Positions 51,801 through 60,505 of a stretch of 64,000 nucleotides of DNA are shown here, piece by piece (positions within the stretch are counted from its first letter, which is position 1; every line of letters starts with the position of its first letter). The notes beneath the pieces are model-generated. The model did not search any database, was not told the origin of the DNA, and saw only the letters and a program-made list of their open reading frames with translations. The stretch comes from Lacinutrix sp. C3R15. GTDB taxonomy: Bacteria; Bacteroidota; Bacteroidia; Flavobacteriales; Flavobacteriaceae. The position numbers and the translations under genes were made by a program. The DNA is taken from positions 1 through 64,000 of the forward strand of contig NZ_JAHKPZ010000023.1 in assembly GCF_018860825.1 (NCBI RefSeq), read 5' to 3'.

Positions 51801-52288
51801 GAAGCAGCTTTTAGCATTAAAGGATAGCCAATAGTTTCTGCTTCAGACAAGGCAACTTTTAAAGAAGTTAGTTTCTTTTTATTGCTTTCAATAATAGGGA
51901 CATTACTTTTTACTGCTACTTTTTTAGCTGTAATTTTATCTCCTAAAGCATCCATAACTTTAGGGTCTGGACCTATAAAAATAATATCATTAGCAGCACA
52001 TTGCCTTGCAAATTCTGAGTTTTCAGATAAAAAACCATAACCAGGATGGATGGCATCTACATTTTTAGATTTTGCTAAATCTATTAAAGCTTCAATATCT
52101 AAATACGGCTTTAAGGGTTGGTTGTCTTCTCCTATTTGGTAAGACTCATCTGCTTTGTTTCTGTGTTGTGAGTATCTGTCTTCATAGGTAAATACAGCTA
52201 CGGTTGTAATATTTAATTCTGAGCAGGCACGAAGTACTCTTATGGCAATTTCGCCTCTGTTGGCTACAAGAACTTTTTTGATTTTCAT
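48836..52288 (-). CDS. pyc: Pyruvate carboxylase
   Basis: 1150 residues with the full single-chain arrangement. Biotin carboxylase occupies about 1-450 (ATP-grasp ASGGGGRGMRII, EVNPRIQVEHTVTE). The carboxyltransferase TIM barrel is at about 530-800 (DTTMRDAHQSLLATRMR, the pyruvate-site region HLHTHDTSS and a Lys-containing metal site). The tetramerisation/PYC_OADA part is at about 820-1030. Biotin is carried by the Lys of IIEAMKMETTV near 1115. It makes oxaloacetate from pyruvate and bicarbonate with ATP, to refill the TCA cycle. The preceding gene on the strand ends 25 bases before its ATG, so they probably share a transcript. Confidence 0.97.
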   Translation of the reverse strand: MKIKKVLVANRGEIAIRVLRACSELNITTVAVFTYEDRYSQHRNKADESYQIGEDNQPLKPYLDIEALIDLAKSKNVDAIHPGYGFLSENSEFARQCAANDIIFIGPDPKVMDALGDKITAKKVAVKSNVPIIESNKKKLTSLKVALSEAETIGYPLMLKAASGGGGRGMRIIRKDEDLESNFNSARNEALNAFGDDTMFLEKYVEDPKHIEVQIVADNHGNIRHLYERDCSVQRRHQKVVEIAPSHNVSNQVKQNLYKYAVAIAKEVNYNNIGTVEFLVDKEDNIYFIEVNPRIQVEHTVTEMVTGIDLVKTQIFVAGNYTLDSQQIKINEQESITTHGFALQCRLTTEDPSNNFTPDYGNVTTYRSASGMGIRLDAGSIYQGYQVSPFFDSMLVKVSSHGRTLDGATRKMVRALKEFRIRGVKTNIHFLQNVIQHPTFKDGKVTVNFIQNTPSLFKIKLPQDRTSKVVKFLAEVSVNGNSDVKNIEENKVFRTPKIPKFSLSEAHPKGTKDLLTELGPEKFCAWLKDEKKIHFTDTTMRDAHQSLLATRMRSFDMLKVAESFAKNHPNTFSMEVWGGATFDVCLRFLHESPWTRLRELRKAIPNILFQMLLRGSNGVGYKAYPDNVIEKFVEKSWENGVDIFRIFDSLNWVKAMEPSINYVRNKTGGIAEAALSYTGDILDVNQTKYNLKYYTQLAKDLENAGAHMIAIKDMAGLLKPYAATELVSALKDTVNVPIHLHTHDTSSLQTASYLKAIEAGVDVVDVALSGLSGLTSQPSFNAVVEMMKNQPRAHEFDMPKLNQFSNFWEDTRELYYPFESGLKAGTAEIYQHEIPGGQYSNLRPQATALGLADRFDEVKKMYADVNKLFGNLVKVTPSSKVVGDMAIFMVTNNLTTEDVMQRGEEISFPDSVISFFMGDLGQPTGGFPKKLQKIILKNRKPYTNRPNAHLEPVDFDAEYQAFKKKFQKGFTRAIEMEDFLSYTLYPKVFEQAHENYKAYGNLALVPTKNFFYGMKLREEILIELEPGKTVIIKLLSIGIPNEVGMRTVFFKVNGENRFVEILDKSLNIKIEQNKKTDPAIANQIGAPLQGSLYKVLVKKGQEVQENDPLFIIEAMKMETTVTAFKSGKIKSISLKEGSMVKQDDLVITME

Positions 52289-52313
52289 TATATTGTTTGT
52301 TGTTGTTGTTTAT

Positions 52314-53375
52314 TTATTTATTTAAATAAGGATTTTTTGTTTCGTAATTTCTAACAATAAAATCTAGAGCATTGTATAATACATCACCCATATTATCTGA
52401 TTTTTTAAATTTTACATCACCAGTAAGTTTAAAAAGTCCTGTTTTTAATTCGTTAATTTTTTCAAGGGTTGAAATGTTGTCGTGTCTCATACATTCTATT
52501 AATTTTCTCAAACGTTTTTGTTCACTCTTTGCGCGTTTTGCAAGTAGTGAGCGTTCTTCGTTTTTATATTGTTCAATAGACTCTTTTGTTAAAACTTTTA
52601 AACTCATATGAACAAACGGATAGTTTTCTTTTAAAAACTGCGGTTTATATACTTTAGCATTTCCTTCGTAGCTTTGTTGATCAAAATCTACTGCGCGAAT
52701 TCTATATTGTTTACGGTCAAAATCATAGGTAATTACAATTACATAATTGTAAGAACGCATATCTCCTAGTAGTCTTACAAAGCAACGTTCGTTAAATTTA
52801 ACAAATTCTTTTGCTAAAGCTCTTTTATCTTGTTCTGTAATAGTATTAAGATGCTCACTAACATAGGTGTCTCCAGGTATTCCAGAAATATGTTCTTCTA
52901 TTAGTGTGTCTTTATGAACTAAAAAATTAATATGGTTTGGGGAAAGTAAATGTTCTAATTCTAAGCCATAAATTCTAGAAGCGTCTGCCTTTTTAATATA
53001 AAGATATGTGTAAATATCATTTATTATGTTTCTTACTTTTATTCTAAAGGGTTTTGTATTGCCAAAGGTACAATAAGCAATACTATCTATATTTAAATAT
53101 GGTAAAATACTGTCATCACCACTAGAGTGAAGAATAGAATATAATTGCTTTAGGCTGTGTTCTATTTCGTCACGTTCATATTCTGCGTAATAACAATCTA
53201 CCCAAAGCGTATCGTCTCCGTTATTGTCAAATATTTCAATAGCACCTTGAAAACGCAGTAAATCATCATAGGAAATTGGAATTTGAATGTTTCTCCCTTC
53301 TTCTGAAAGATATTCTGACAGTTGTTTTGTTATAGGAAATACGGGTTTTTTCTTAGATATTAACTTCTCATTCAT
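52314..53375 (-). CDS. Conserved protein upstream of pyc with phosphotransferase-like motifs
   Basis: 353 residues, no signal peptide or membrane segment, hence cytoplasmic. I do not recognise the family. The middle reads LLGDMRSYNYVIVITYDFD...RIRAVDFDQQS near residues 205-240. A GD, an Asn five residues further, and a DFD after two strands are the pattern of the catalytic loop and metal site in aminoglycoside-phosphotransferase and related kinase folds. EEHISGIPGD and the following helix could be the preceding lobe. No P-loop is present. It is 25 bases ahead of pyc in the same direction, which suggests a role with pyruvate carboxylase, but that is inference from position. Confidence 0.75.
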   Translation of the reverse strand: MNEKLISKKKPVFPITKQLSEYLSEEGRNIQIPISYDDLLRFQGAIEIFDNNGDDTLWVDCYYAEYERDEIEHSLKQLYSILHSSGDDSILPYLNIDSIAYCTFGNTKPFRIKVRNIINDIYTYLYIKKADASRIYGLELEHLLSPNHINFLVHKDTLIEEHISGIPGDTYVSEHLNTITEQDKRALAKEFVKFNERCFVRLLGDMRSYNYVIVITYDFDRKQYRIRAVDFDQQSYEGNAKVYKPQFLKENYPFVHMSLKVLTKESIEQYKNEERSLLAKRAKSEQKRLRKLIECMRHDNISTLEKINELKTGLFKLTGDVKFKKSDNMGDVLYNALDFIVRNYETKNPYLNK

Positions 53376-53603
53376 TGGTGTAAATTAAAGTCTATAAGGT
53401 AATTTTTTATTGTCATAATACAATGCGCGCATAGCTTTTTTTTTATTTTAAAATGAAAAAAATTGGTTTGTTATTCTTTACTATGATTTTAATGTAATTG
53501 TTAAAGATTAACGAGAAGAATAGATTTTAAGAGCTAATTTTTTTTAATAGTTAGAAACTTTAAAAGCTCTTGTGTATTCGGTATTTGTTGAAAACAAGCT
53601 TTA
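53376..53603. other. Gap with no gene between dus and the pyc operon
   Basis: About 230 AT-rich bases. It must contain the promoter of the pyc operon, though I see no exact TAnnTTTG on the minus strand (best: near the CAATGCGC at 53420). Otherwise nothing is visible. Confidence 0.5.
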
Positions 53604-53637
53604 ATAAAAAAACACTTCTATTTAGAAGTGTTTTTTT
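53604..53637 (-). terminator. dus terminator, overlapping the stop codon
   Basis: AAAAAACACTTCTA and TAGAAGTGTTTTTT form a nearly perfect stem with T-runs in both orientations. The dus stop codon at 53618 lies within it, an unusually close placement. Confidence 0.85.
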
Positions 53638-54580
53638 GTTCTTTATTTAAAATTTCTTTTACTGCTTGTTTATATTTTACAGGATTACCAGCTTTTTTTA
53701 TGGCTTTATATGTTTTTTGCGGATTGGAAAAAGATTGCGAAAAGAATTCCCAAAAGCCTAACATTTTCATTTTTATAGGTGTTGGTCCAGAAAGATACTC
53801 GTCATACTGATGGTATATGGTATCATGAAATTTGGAGAATATTTCCCATCTGTTTTTAGGATATTCTGTGGTATTGTTTTTAATCATACTAGGTAAAAAA
53901 GGGTCTGCAATTAAACCACGACCAATCATAAAATGATCAATATTTGGAAAACGTGCTTCCATTTTTTTAAACGCTGCAACACTGGTAATGTCGCCATTAT
54001 AGTATAGTGCATGTTTTGCAGCGTCTATACATTTTTGAAACGCATCTAAATCAACAGGACCTTTGTATAATTGTTTGCCTATTCTGGCATGAATAGCTAT
54101 GTTTTTAAGTGGGTATTTGTCAAGAATAGGGAAGGTGTCTAAAATTTCTGCTGCATGTTCATAACCCATACGCATTTTCATAGAAACAGTAATATCTGTT
54201 TCTTCATGCGCTCTTTTTAGTATTTCATCAATTTTAGTAGGGTTGCAAATTAATCCAGAGCCCATTCCTGATTTTGTTACCATAGGATAAGGACAACCTA
54301 AATTCCAGTTTAGTTCTTTATAACCTAAACTTTGCACGTATTTAATAACAAACAAAAATTCTTCAGCATCATTAGTCATTACTTGTGGTATAACCTCTAA
54401 AGTGGTATTGTTTTCAGGTAATAAATCTAATTGGTAAGATTGCTTAATTTTTAGTTTTCCGTTTAGCCTTATATAAGGTGCGTAAAACGTGTCAATGCCA
54501 CCAAAATAATGATGAAAGGCGTTACGAAATCTAAAATCTGTAAAACCTTGTAAAGGAGAAGAAAGTAGTTTAATACTCAT
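53618..54580 (-). CDS. tRNA-dihydrouridine synthase
   Basis: 320 residues of FMN-dependent TIM-barrel type. SPLQGFTDFRFR near the start, the catalytic Cys in NWNLGCPYPMVTKSGMGSGL near 99, the phosphate and tRNA motifs KMRMGYE near 137 and HARIG near 163, and MIGRGLIADP near 220 fit the Dus family. It reduces uridines in tRNA D-loops. The ending in short Lys-rich residues resembles DusC/DusA-type branches in Bacteroidetes. Symbol left open because the subfamily is not certain. A -7 box lies 16 bases before the ATG. Confidence 0.92.
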   Translation of the reverse strand: MSIKLLSSPLQGFTDFRFRNAFHHYFGGIDTFYAPYIRLNGKLKIKQSYQLDLLPENNTTLEVIPQVMTNDAEEFLFVIKYVQSLGYKELNWNLGCPYPMVTKSGMGSGLICNPTKIDEILKRAHEETDITVSMKMRMGYEHAAEILDTFPILDKYPLKNIAIHARIGKQLYKGPVDLDAFQKCIDAAKHALYYNGDITSVAAFKKMEARFPNIDHFMIGRGLIADPFLPSMIKNNTTEYPKNRWEIFSKFHDTIYHQYDEYLSGPTPIKMKMLGFWEFFSQSFSNPQKTYKAIKKAGNPVKYKQAVKEILNKEQKNTSK

Positions 54581-54595
54581 GGTTTAAGCTTGGCG

Positions 54596-54603
54596 CAAAT
54601 ATA
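54596..54603 (-). promoter_or_regulatory. -7 element for dus
   Basis: Minus strand TATATTTG matches TAnnTTTG exactly and resembles the tRNA promoter boxes; predicted leader about 11 bases. Confidence 0.55.
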
Positions 54604-54669
54604 AACTAATTGTTTTGTTTTTATGCGTGTAGTTTTTTAAGTATTTATATTCTTTATGTTTTTTAAGTA

Positions 54670-56892
54670 TTAAACTAGAGTACTTTCTAATGCTAAGGTT
54701 TTATTAGTAGTTAATGCTTTGTGTAATTTTTCAATATTAATGGGTTTCCATAAAATAGCATTAAATAGCTCTGAATACTCTTTGTTTTGTGTGGTCATTA
54801 CATCTGCTGTAATTGCAAATATTGGTGTGTTATTATTGATAGTATTTAATCTAATTAATTTAGTAGCATCAATGCCGTTCATTTCTGGCATATGTAAATC
54901 CATTAAAATAAAATCATACTTTTTAGTTTTAGCATATTCTACAGCTATTTTTCCGTTAGAAACATGCTTTGTGGTAACTCCCCATTTTAAAAGTACTTTT
55001 TTTATTAATACAGCATTCATTAATGTGTCTTCTGCTAATAGTACTGTTTTGCCTTTTAGTTGCTCAGAAATTGGTTTTTTTACAATAGGAGTTGGTGTTG
55101 TTTTTTCTAACTGAAGTGTAAAATAAAACTCAGAGCCTTCTTGTTCTTTACTTTTTACATAAATTTTACTTTGATGTAGTTTTACAAGTTTTTTTACAAT
55201 AGCCAAACCAAGACCTGTACCTCCTTGTTTTCTTGTCATTACAGGTTTTATTTGAGAAAAACTAGTAAATATTTTTTTTGAGTTTTCTTTAGAGATACCT
55301 TCACCAGTATCTTTTACTTTTATTAAAATAGAGTCGTGTTTTTCTTCTTCCTTTTTAAGTTTTAGCTTAAGAACTATTTTTCCTTTTTCAGTAAATTTAA
55401 TAGCATTACTTAAAAGGTTGCTAATTATCTGTGTTAGTTTGGTTTCGTCTAGAAGGTAATTTCTGGTATTAGGAACTTTATTTATAAAAATCAATTCTAA
55501 GCCTTTTTGTTTTGCAACATTACTATGTAAGTTTACTATATAGTTACATAAATCATTAAGATTGGTATTGGCTACTTCAAGAGCGGTTTTTTTAGCATCT
55601 AGTTTATTAAAGTCTAACACATTATTTACTATGTTAATTAAATTATTAGAAGCAAATTGAAGGCTTTTTAAAAGTTTTTTGTTTTCTCCTTCTACTTGAT
55701 CTTCTAAAATAGAAGCAATAGTGGTCATGGCATTTAAAGGGGTTCTTATTTCATGACTCATTACAGATAAAAACTCTTGTTTTACTTTAAGAGCTTGCTG
55801 CTCACCTTTATTCTTTTTATCAATAATCTTTTGTTTTTCTCTTTGGTGTAAGGCTTCTTTTTCTAAAACATTCATTTTATTTATCAAGTTATAGTTTTCC
55901 ATAACATGTTTTGTTTGCGTGTTCATAGAAGCTTCCTTTTCAGTAAGATATAGTTCTAGGTATTTAAACGATTCTTTTATTTTATTTTTTCTTTTAAAAA
56001 TTTTATATAATAAATAATATCCTTTTACTTTAGTCATGGAAAGGTTGTATGCAACCGATAATTCTAAGCCTTTAAGCACTGTTTCTTTTGATTTTTCTAA
56101 ATCATTAATCTTATAGTATAATTTTCCTAGTTTGTTATATACCATACAAGAACCAATAACTTCAATTGCTTTGTTAAAGGTGTCAATAGCTTGTAAAAAA
56201 TCTACTTCACTATTTTTATAATCACCTAATGCTAAATACACTTTTCCGCGACCATAAATAGCAAAACCATAACCTCTTGTATCTCCAGATTGCTTTTTTA
56301 GTTTTATAGAATGCGTTATCATTTTCATGGCAGCATTATATTTTTTTCTTTTAATTAAAAGTCCAGATAGGTTGTTTAAAGCATTAGCTTCAAGGCTTGT
56401 GCATTTTGCTTTTTGAGCGTATTTAACAGCGTGTTTATAATAGGAGAAGGCATTAGATTGGTCACCAATGAATTCATAGGCTGTACCTATTGCTTTTTTT
56501 ACTTTAGAGATGTTTGTATAGTCATCATGGTTTTTATAAATCTTAAGCGCCTCAATTAAGTGAATTAAACCTTTGTGGTAATTGTCTGTTTTGTAGTGTA
56601 TGCTTGCAATAGTGTATTTAGCATTCGCTATACCAAGTTTGTCATTAATAGCAGTGTAATAGCTTATAGCTTCTTGAACGTATTTTTTTGAATTTACAAA
56701 GTCGCTAATAATCATATAAAAAAAGGCAAGTTGCTCTAAGCTTTTTCCTGTTAAGGAATCATCTTTTAACTCTTTACTGAATAGCAAAGCCTTTTGGGCT
56801 AAAGTAATACTTTGTTGTATGTTATTAGATCGTTTAGAATACGCGCTATTTAAAAGTAAATTTACTTTTTCATGTAGGAGTAGGTTAGCCAT
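54670..56892 (-). CDS. Soluble hybrid histidine kinase with TPR sensor and receiver
   Basis: 740 residues, without signal peptide or membrane segment. Residues about 10-330 are seven or eight TPR-like repeats. A short coiled coil (about 335-370) follows, then the HisKA domain with phosphorylated His in SVMSHEIRTPLNAM near 382, the HATPase domain (NLLSNAIKFTEKG, DTGEGIS, GGTGLGLAIVKK, about 480-600), and a C-terminal receiver (VLLAEDTLMNAVLIKK, phospho-Asp in FILMDLHMPEMNG near 665). It senses a cytoplasmic partner through the TPRs and passes phosphate to its own receiver. No response regulator or output gene is adjacent, so its target is unknown. Most TPR kinases of Bacteroidetes are membrane-bound; this one is soluble. 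Confidence 0.92.
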   Translation of the reverse strand: MANLLLHEKVNLLLNSAYSKRSNNIQQSITLAQKALLFSKELKDDSLTGKSLEQLAFFYMIISDFVNSKKYVQEAISYYTAINDKLGIANAKYTIASIHYKTDNYHKGLIHLIEALKIYKNHDDYTNISKVKKAIGTAYEFIGDQSNAFSYYKHAVKYAQKAKCTSLEANALNNLSGLLIKRKKYNAAMKMITHSIKLKKQSGDTRGYGFAIYGRGKVYLALGDYKNSEVDFLQAIDTFNKAIEVIGSCMVYNKLGKLYYKINDLEKSKETVLKGLELSVAYNLSMTKVKGYYLLYKIFKRKNKIKESFKYLELYLTEKEASMNTQTKHVMENYNLINKMNVLEKEALHQREKQKIIDKKNKGEQQALKVKQEFLSVMSHEIRTPLNAMTTIASILEDQVEGENKKLLKSLQFASNNLINIVNNVLDFNKLDAKKTALEVANTNLNDLCNYIVNLHSNVAKQKGLELIFINKVPNTRNYLLDETKLTQIISNLLSNAIKFTEKGKIVLKLKLKKEEEKHDSILIKVKDTGEGISKENSKKIFTSFSQIKPVMTRKQGGTGLGLAIVKKLVKLHQSKIYVKSKEQEGSEFYFTLQLEKTTPTPIVKKPISEQLKGKTVLLAEDTLMNAVLIKKVLLKWGVTTKHVSNGKIAVEYAKTKKYDFILMDLHMPEMNGIDATKLIRLNTINNNTPIFAITADVMTTQNKEYSELFNAILWKPINIEKLHKALTTNKTLALESTLV

Positions 56893-56913
56893 AAGAAATT
56901 ATATTAGGGACGC

Positions 56914-56921
56914 CAAAATTA
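56914..56921 (-). promoter_or_regulatory. -7 element for the TPR histidine kinase gene
   Basis: Minus strand TAATTTTG matches TAnnTTTG, about 22 bases before the ATG at 56892. Confidence 0.5.
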
Positions 56922-57047
56922 ATGAAAAAAACAGAAAGTTACTTGTTTAAACGAATGCGATATTTTTAATAAATATTATCCTTTTTTGATTTATATTCAA
57001 TGATTTACATGTTCTTTTATTTTTAAAGATAAATAAGTAAAAAACAT

Positions 57048-57075
57048 AAAAACCACCTTTTAAGGTGGTTTTTAT
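57048..57075 (-). terminator. htpG terminator
   Basis: AAACCACCTT and AAGGTGGTTT (57050-57072) form a ten-base stem followed by T-rich sequence on the minus strand, about 50 bases after the htpG stop. Confidence 0.85.
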
Positions 57076-57122
57076 GGATAATAAGTTTTAAAATTCTCTT
57101 TTTTAAAGAAACTTGTATATGC

Positions 57123-59033
57123 TTATTTTATCATTTCGTAACTACGTTTAATAAAGTTAGTTAACTCTTCTCCTTTTAATAATCCTTGAGAAAGTCTTGC
57201 TAGGTCTAAACTTTGTGTAATTAAACGCTCTTGTTTCTTTTTGGTTTTGGTGCTTAAAATTTCACCTACCAATTCAGAGTTTGTATTCACAATAAGGTTG
57301 TACATTTCTGGCATGTTACCAAACATGTTCATTCCGCCTCCACCAGTTTGCTGCATTTCTTTCATTCTACGCATAAATTCTGGTTGTGTAATCATAAACG
57401 GAGATGCTGCGCTATCCATAGCTTCTAATTGTACCGAAAATTTTTCAGCAGGAATGACTTCTTTTAATAATTCGTCTAATGCTTTAGTTTCATCTTCGTT
57501 TAATTTAGAAATGGTAGTGTCTTCTTTCTTGATTAAGTTATCAATATGGTCTCCGTCTACACGAGCAAAAGAAATATTTTCTTTGGTGCTTTCTAATTTC
57601 TGAATTAAATGTGAAACAATAGGAGAGTCTAGTAATAATACCTCATAACCTTTGGCTTTAGCAGCTTCAATATAACTGTGTTGTTCGTCTTTATTTGAAG
57701 CATAAAGAATAACCAACTTGTCATCTTTATCGGTTTGTTTTGCTTTTATTTTATTAAATAACTCTTCGTAAGTATAATGTTTTCCGTCTACTGTTGGGTA
57801 TAATGCAAAAGCATCTGCTTTTTCAAAGAATTTTTCTTCAGAAAGCATTCCGTATTCAATTACAATTTTAATATCATCCCATTTTGCTTCAAAATCTTCA
57901 CGATTTGCGTTAAATAATGATTTTAATTTATCTGCAACTTTTCTGGTAATGTAAGAAGAAATCTTTTTTACCGCTCCATCTGCTTGTAAATACGAACGTG
58001 ATACGTTTAATGGAATGTCTGGAGAGTCAATTACACCACGAAGCATTGTTAAAAATTCTGGAACAATACCTTCTACATTATCGGTAACAAATACTTGGTT
58101 TTGGTATAGTTGAATTTTATCTTTTTGAACGTTTAAATCGTTTGTCATCTTAGGAAAGTATAAGATTCCTGTAAGATTAAACGGATAGTCTACATTTAAA
58201 TGAATGTTAAATAAAGGTTCTTCAAATTGTGCAGGATACAACTCTCTGTAAAAATTCTTGTAGTCTGCATCTTCTAATTCTGATGGCTGTTTAGTCCATG
58301 CTGGATTAGGATTGTTAATGATGTTATCTACCGTAATTTTTTTCTGAGGTTCTGTCGTTTCTTTTCCTTCGGCATCTTTAGTTGTAGCAGGCGTATGCTC
58401 AGGATCGTTTATTTCTTTAGTTCCAAATTTAATAGGAATAGGCATAAACTTGTTATACTTAGAAAGTAGGCTTCCAATACGTGCTTCTTCTAAAAACTCT
58501 GTAGAGTCATCTGCAATGTGTAATATAATTTCTGTACCTCTGTCTGTTTTGTCTGATGCTTCTAAAGTAAATTCAGGAGAACCATCACAAGTCCAATGTG
58601 CAGCTGGTTCGTCTTTATGCGATTTAGTGATGATTTCTACTTTTTCAGCAACCATAAATGCCGAGTAAAAACCAAGTCCAAAATGCCCAATAATACCAGA
58701 ATCTTTAGCAGAATCTTTGTATTTATCTAAAAATTCTTCAGCTCCAGAAAAAGCAACTTGGTTGATGTATTTTTCAACCTCTTCTGCAGTCATTCCTAAA
58801 CCTTGATCAATAATATGAAGCTTTTTACCTTCTTTATCAATTTTTACTTCAATTTTAGGATTTCCGTACTCTGATTTTGATTCGCCAATACTTGTTAAGT
58901 GTTTTAACTTTAAAGTAGCATCTGTACCATTACTAATTAGCTCACGTAAAAAGATTTCGTGATCACTATATAAAAATTTCTTGATTAAAGGGAAGATGTT
59001 TTCTACCGAAACATTAATTTTTCCTTTTGACAT
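57123..59033 (-). CDS. htpG: Molecular chaperone HtpG (Hsp90)
   Basis: 636 residues. The N-terminal ATPase domain has FLRELISNGTDATLKL (catalytic Glu and Asn), IDQGLGMT, and GHFGLGFYSAFMVAEKVEI. A middle domain (NLTGILYFPKM, VEGIVPEFLTMLRGVIDSPDIPLNVSR split by usual spacing) and a C-terminal dimerisation domain with Met-rich helices (MRRMKEMQQTGGGGMNMFGNM) follow. An acidic insert near residues 220-240 (TTKDAEGKETTEPQKK) is typical of Bacteroidetes. It is an ATP-dependent cytoplasmic chaperone. A tandem repeat AAAGTGAC lies about 100 bases upstream. Confidence 0.97.
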   Translation of the reverse strand: MSKGKINVSVENIFPLIKKFLYSDHEIFLRELISNGTDATLKLKHLTSIGESKSEYGNPKIEVKIDKEGKKLHIIDQGLGMTAEEVEKYINQVAFSGAEEFLDKYKDSAKDSGIIGHFGLGFYSAFMVAEKVEIITKSHKDEPAAHWTCDGSPEFTLEASDKTDRGTEIILHIADDSTEFLEEARIGSLLSKYNKFMPIPIKFGTKEINDPEHTPATTKDAEGKETTEPQKKITVDNIINNPNPAWTKQPSELEDADYKNFYRELYPAQFEEPLFNIHLNVDYPFNLTGILYFPKMTNDLNVQKDKIQLYQNQVFVTDNVEGIVPEFLTMLRGVIDSPDIPLNVSRSYLQADGAVKKISSYITRKVADKLKSLFNANREDFEAKWDDIKIVIEYGMLSEEKFFEKADAFALYPTVDGKHYTYEELFNKIKAKQTDKDDKLVILYASNKDEQHSYIEAAKAKGYEVLLLDSPIVSHLIQKLESTKENISFARVDGDHIDNLIKKEDTTISKLNEDETKALDELLKEVIPAEKFSVQLEAMDSAASPFMITQPEFMRRMKEMQQTGGGGMNMFGNMPEMYNLIVNTNSELVGEILSTKTKKKQERLITQSLDLARLSQGLLKGEELTNFIKRSYEMIK

Positions 59034-59132
59034 AATTTTAATTATTTTTTTATTCCAGTAAATACAGGAATCTGATTAATTTGATGTTTATAATGTTATA
59101 CAAAGCAAGGCAACAAAAATGCCAATACTCTA

Positions 59133-59148
59133 AAAGTGACAAAGTGAC
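59133..59148. promoter_or_regulatory. Tandem AAAGTGAC direct repeat upstream of htpG
   Basis: AAAGTGAC AAAGTGAC, two perfect copies end to end, in the divergent gap between htpG and fabH. It might be a regulator site for either gene. There is no functional evidence. Confidence 0.3.
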
Positions 59149-59246
59149 ATTTTTTATTATACTATGCATGCATAACGAATACGATTGCGTTTAAAAATTT
59201 GTTAGTAGTAAATAGTTAAATTGCGCAACGTAAAATTAATAGCACT

Positions 59247-60257
59247 ATGTATAATTCAAAAATAATAGGACTTGGTCATTATGTTCCTGATAATGTTGTA
59301 ACAAATCAAGATTTGTCTGCAATGATGGATACTAATGATGCTTGGATTACCGAAAGAACAGGAATAAAAGAAAGACGTTGGGTAAAACCAGGGTCAGGAG
59401 ATACTACAGCAACAATGGGAGTGAAAGCTGCTAAAATTGCAATAGAAAGAGCAGGTATAGATAAAGATGATATAGATTTTATTGTTTTTGCAACCTTAAG
59501 TCCAGACATGTACTTTCCTGGACCAGGTGTGCAAGTACAGCATGCATTAGGTATTAAAACAGTTGGTGCTCTTGATGTAAGAAATCAATGCTCAGGATTT
59601 GTATATGCTATTGCTGTTGCAGATAATTTTATTAAAACAGGAATGTATAAAAACGTTCTTGTTATTGGTAGTGAGGTGCATTCTCATGGTTTAGATAAAA
59701 CTACACGAGGAAGAGGTGTATCTGTAATTTTTGGTGATGGAGCAGGAGCAGCTGTTTTAACAAGAGAAGAAGATACTAGCAAAGGTATTTTGTCTACACA
59801 TTTGCATAGCCAAGGAGAACATGCAGAAGAGTTAGTACTTGTTGCACCAGGTATGGGAAAACGTTGGGTAACCGATATTTTGGCTGATAATAATCCTGAT
59901 GATGAAAGCTATTTTCCGCACATGAACGGTCAATTTGTATTTAAAAATGCAGTGGTTCGTTTTAGTGAAGTAATTATGGAAGGCTTAACAAAAAATAATT
60001 TAGATAAAGAAGCCATAGATATGTTAATACCACATCAGGCAAACTTACGAATAGCACAGTTTATACAGAAAAAATTTGGCTTAGATGACGATAAGGTTTT
60101 TAATAATATTCAAAAATACGGAAATACAACTGCTGCATCTATACCTATTGCTTTAACTGAAGCTTGGCAAGAAGGAAAAATAAAAGAAGGAGATACCGTT
60201 GTGCTAGCTGCCTTTGGTAGTGGCTTTACTTGGGGAAGCGTTATTATAAAGTGGTAA
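59247..60257 (+). CDS. fabH: 3-oxoacyl-ACP synthase III (FabH family)
   Basis: 336 residues of thiolase fold. Catalytic Cys115 is in DVRNQCSGFVYA, His in IPHQANLRI near 262 and Asn in QKYGNTTAASIP near 292, the full FabH triad. TNDAWITERTGIKERR near 30 is typical. The enzyme condenses acyl-CoA with malonyl-ACP to start fatty-acid synthesis. No acpP, fabD or fabG lies nearby, so this may be a stand-alone or second copy serving another lipid; acyl preference cannot be told. It is divergent from htpG. Confidence 0.9.
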   Translation: MYNSKIIGLGHYVPDNVVTNQDLSAMMDTNDAWITERTGIKERRWVKPGSGDTTATMGVKAAKIAIERAGIDKDDIDFIVFATLSPDMYFPGPGVQVQHALGIKTVGALDVRNQCSGFVYAIAVADNFIKTGMYKNVLVIGSEVHSHGLDKTTRGRGVSVIFGDGAGAAVLTREEDTSKGILSTHLHSQGEHAEELVLVAPGMGKRWVTDILADNNPDDESYFPHMNGQFVFKNAVVRFSEVIMEGLTKNNLDKEAIDMLIPHQANLRIAQFIQKKFGLDDDKVFNNIQKYGNTTAASIPIALTEAWQEGKIKEGDTVVLAAFGSGFTWGSVIIKW

Positions 60258-60299
60258 TTAAAAATAGTATGGAATATTACTTTTTTACTAATATATAGA

Positions 60300-60338
60300 A
60301 ATAAAAAAACCCGAATACTTAGCAAATTCGGATTTTTT
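60300..60338 (+). terminator. fabH terminator
   Basis: CCGAAT pairs with ATTCGG around a nine-base loop, with A7 before and T6 after, about 45 bases after the fabH stop. Confidence 0.8.
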
Positions 60339-60505
60339 CTTGTTGTTAAAATAAGTAACAACCACTTCAATTAAATATTATTAAAAGGACTAATTCAAAC
60401 AAAATATAATAGTTGGTAGTTGTATCTTTAAAACGTAATTATTGTTCTTTATTGTGTTGATTTTCAGTATTTAACAAAATTTAACACTTGTTGTAAGAAA
60501 AAACA

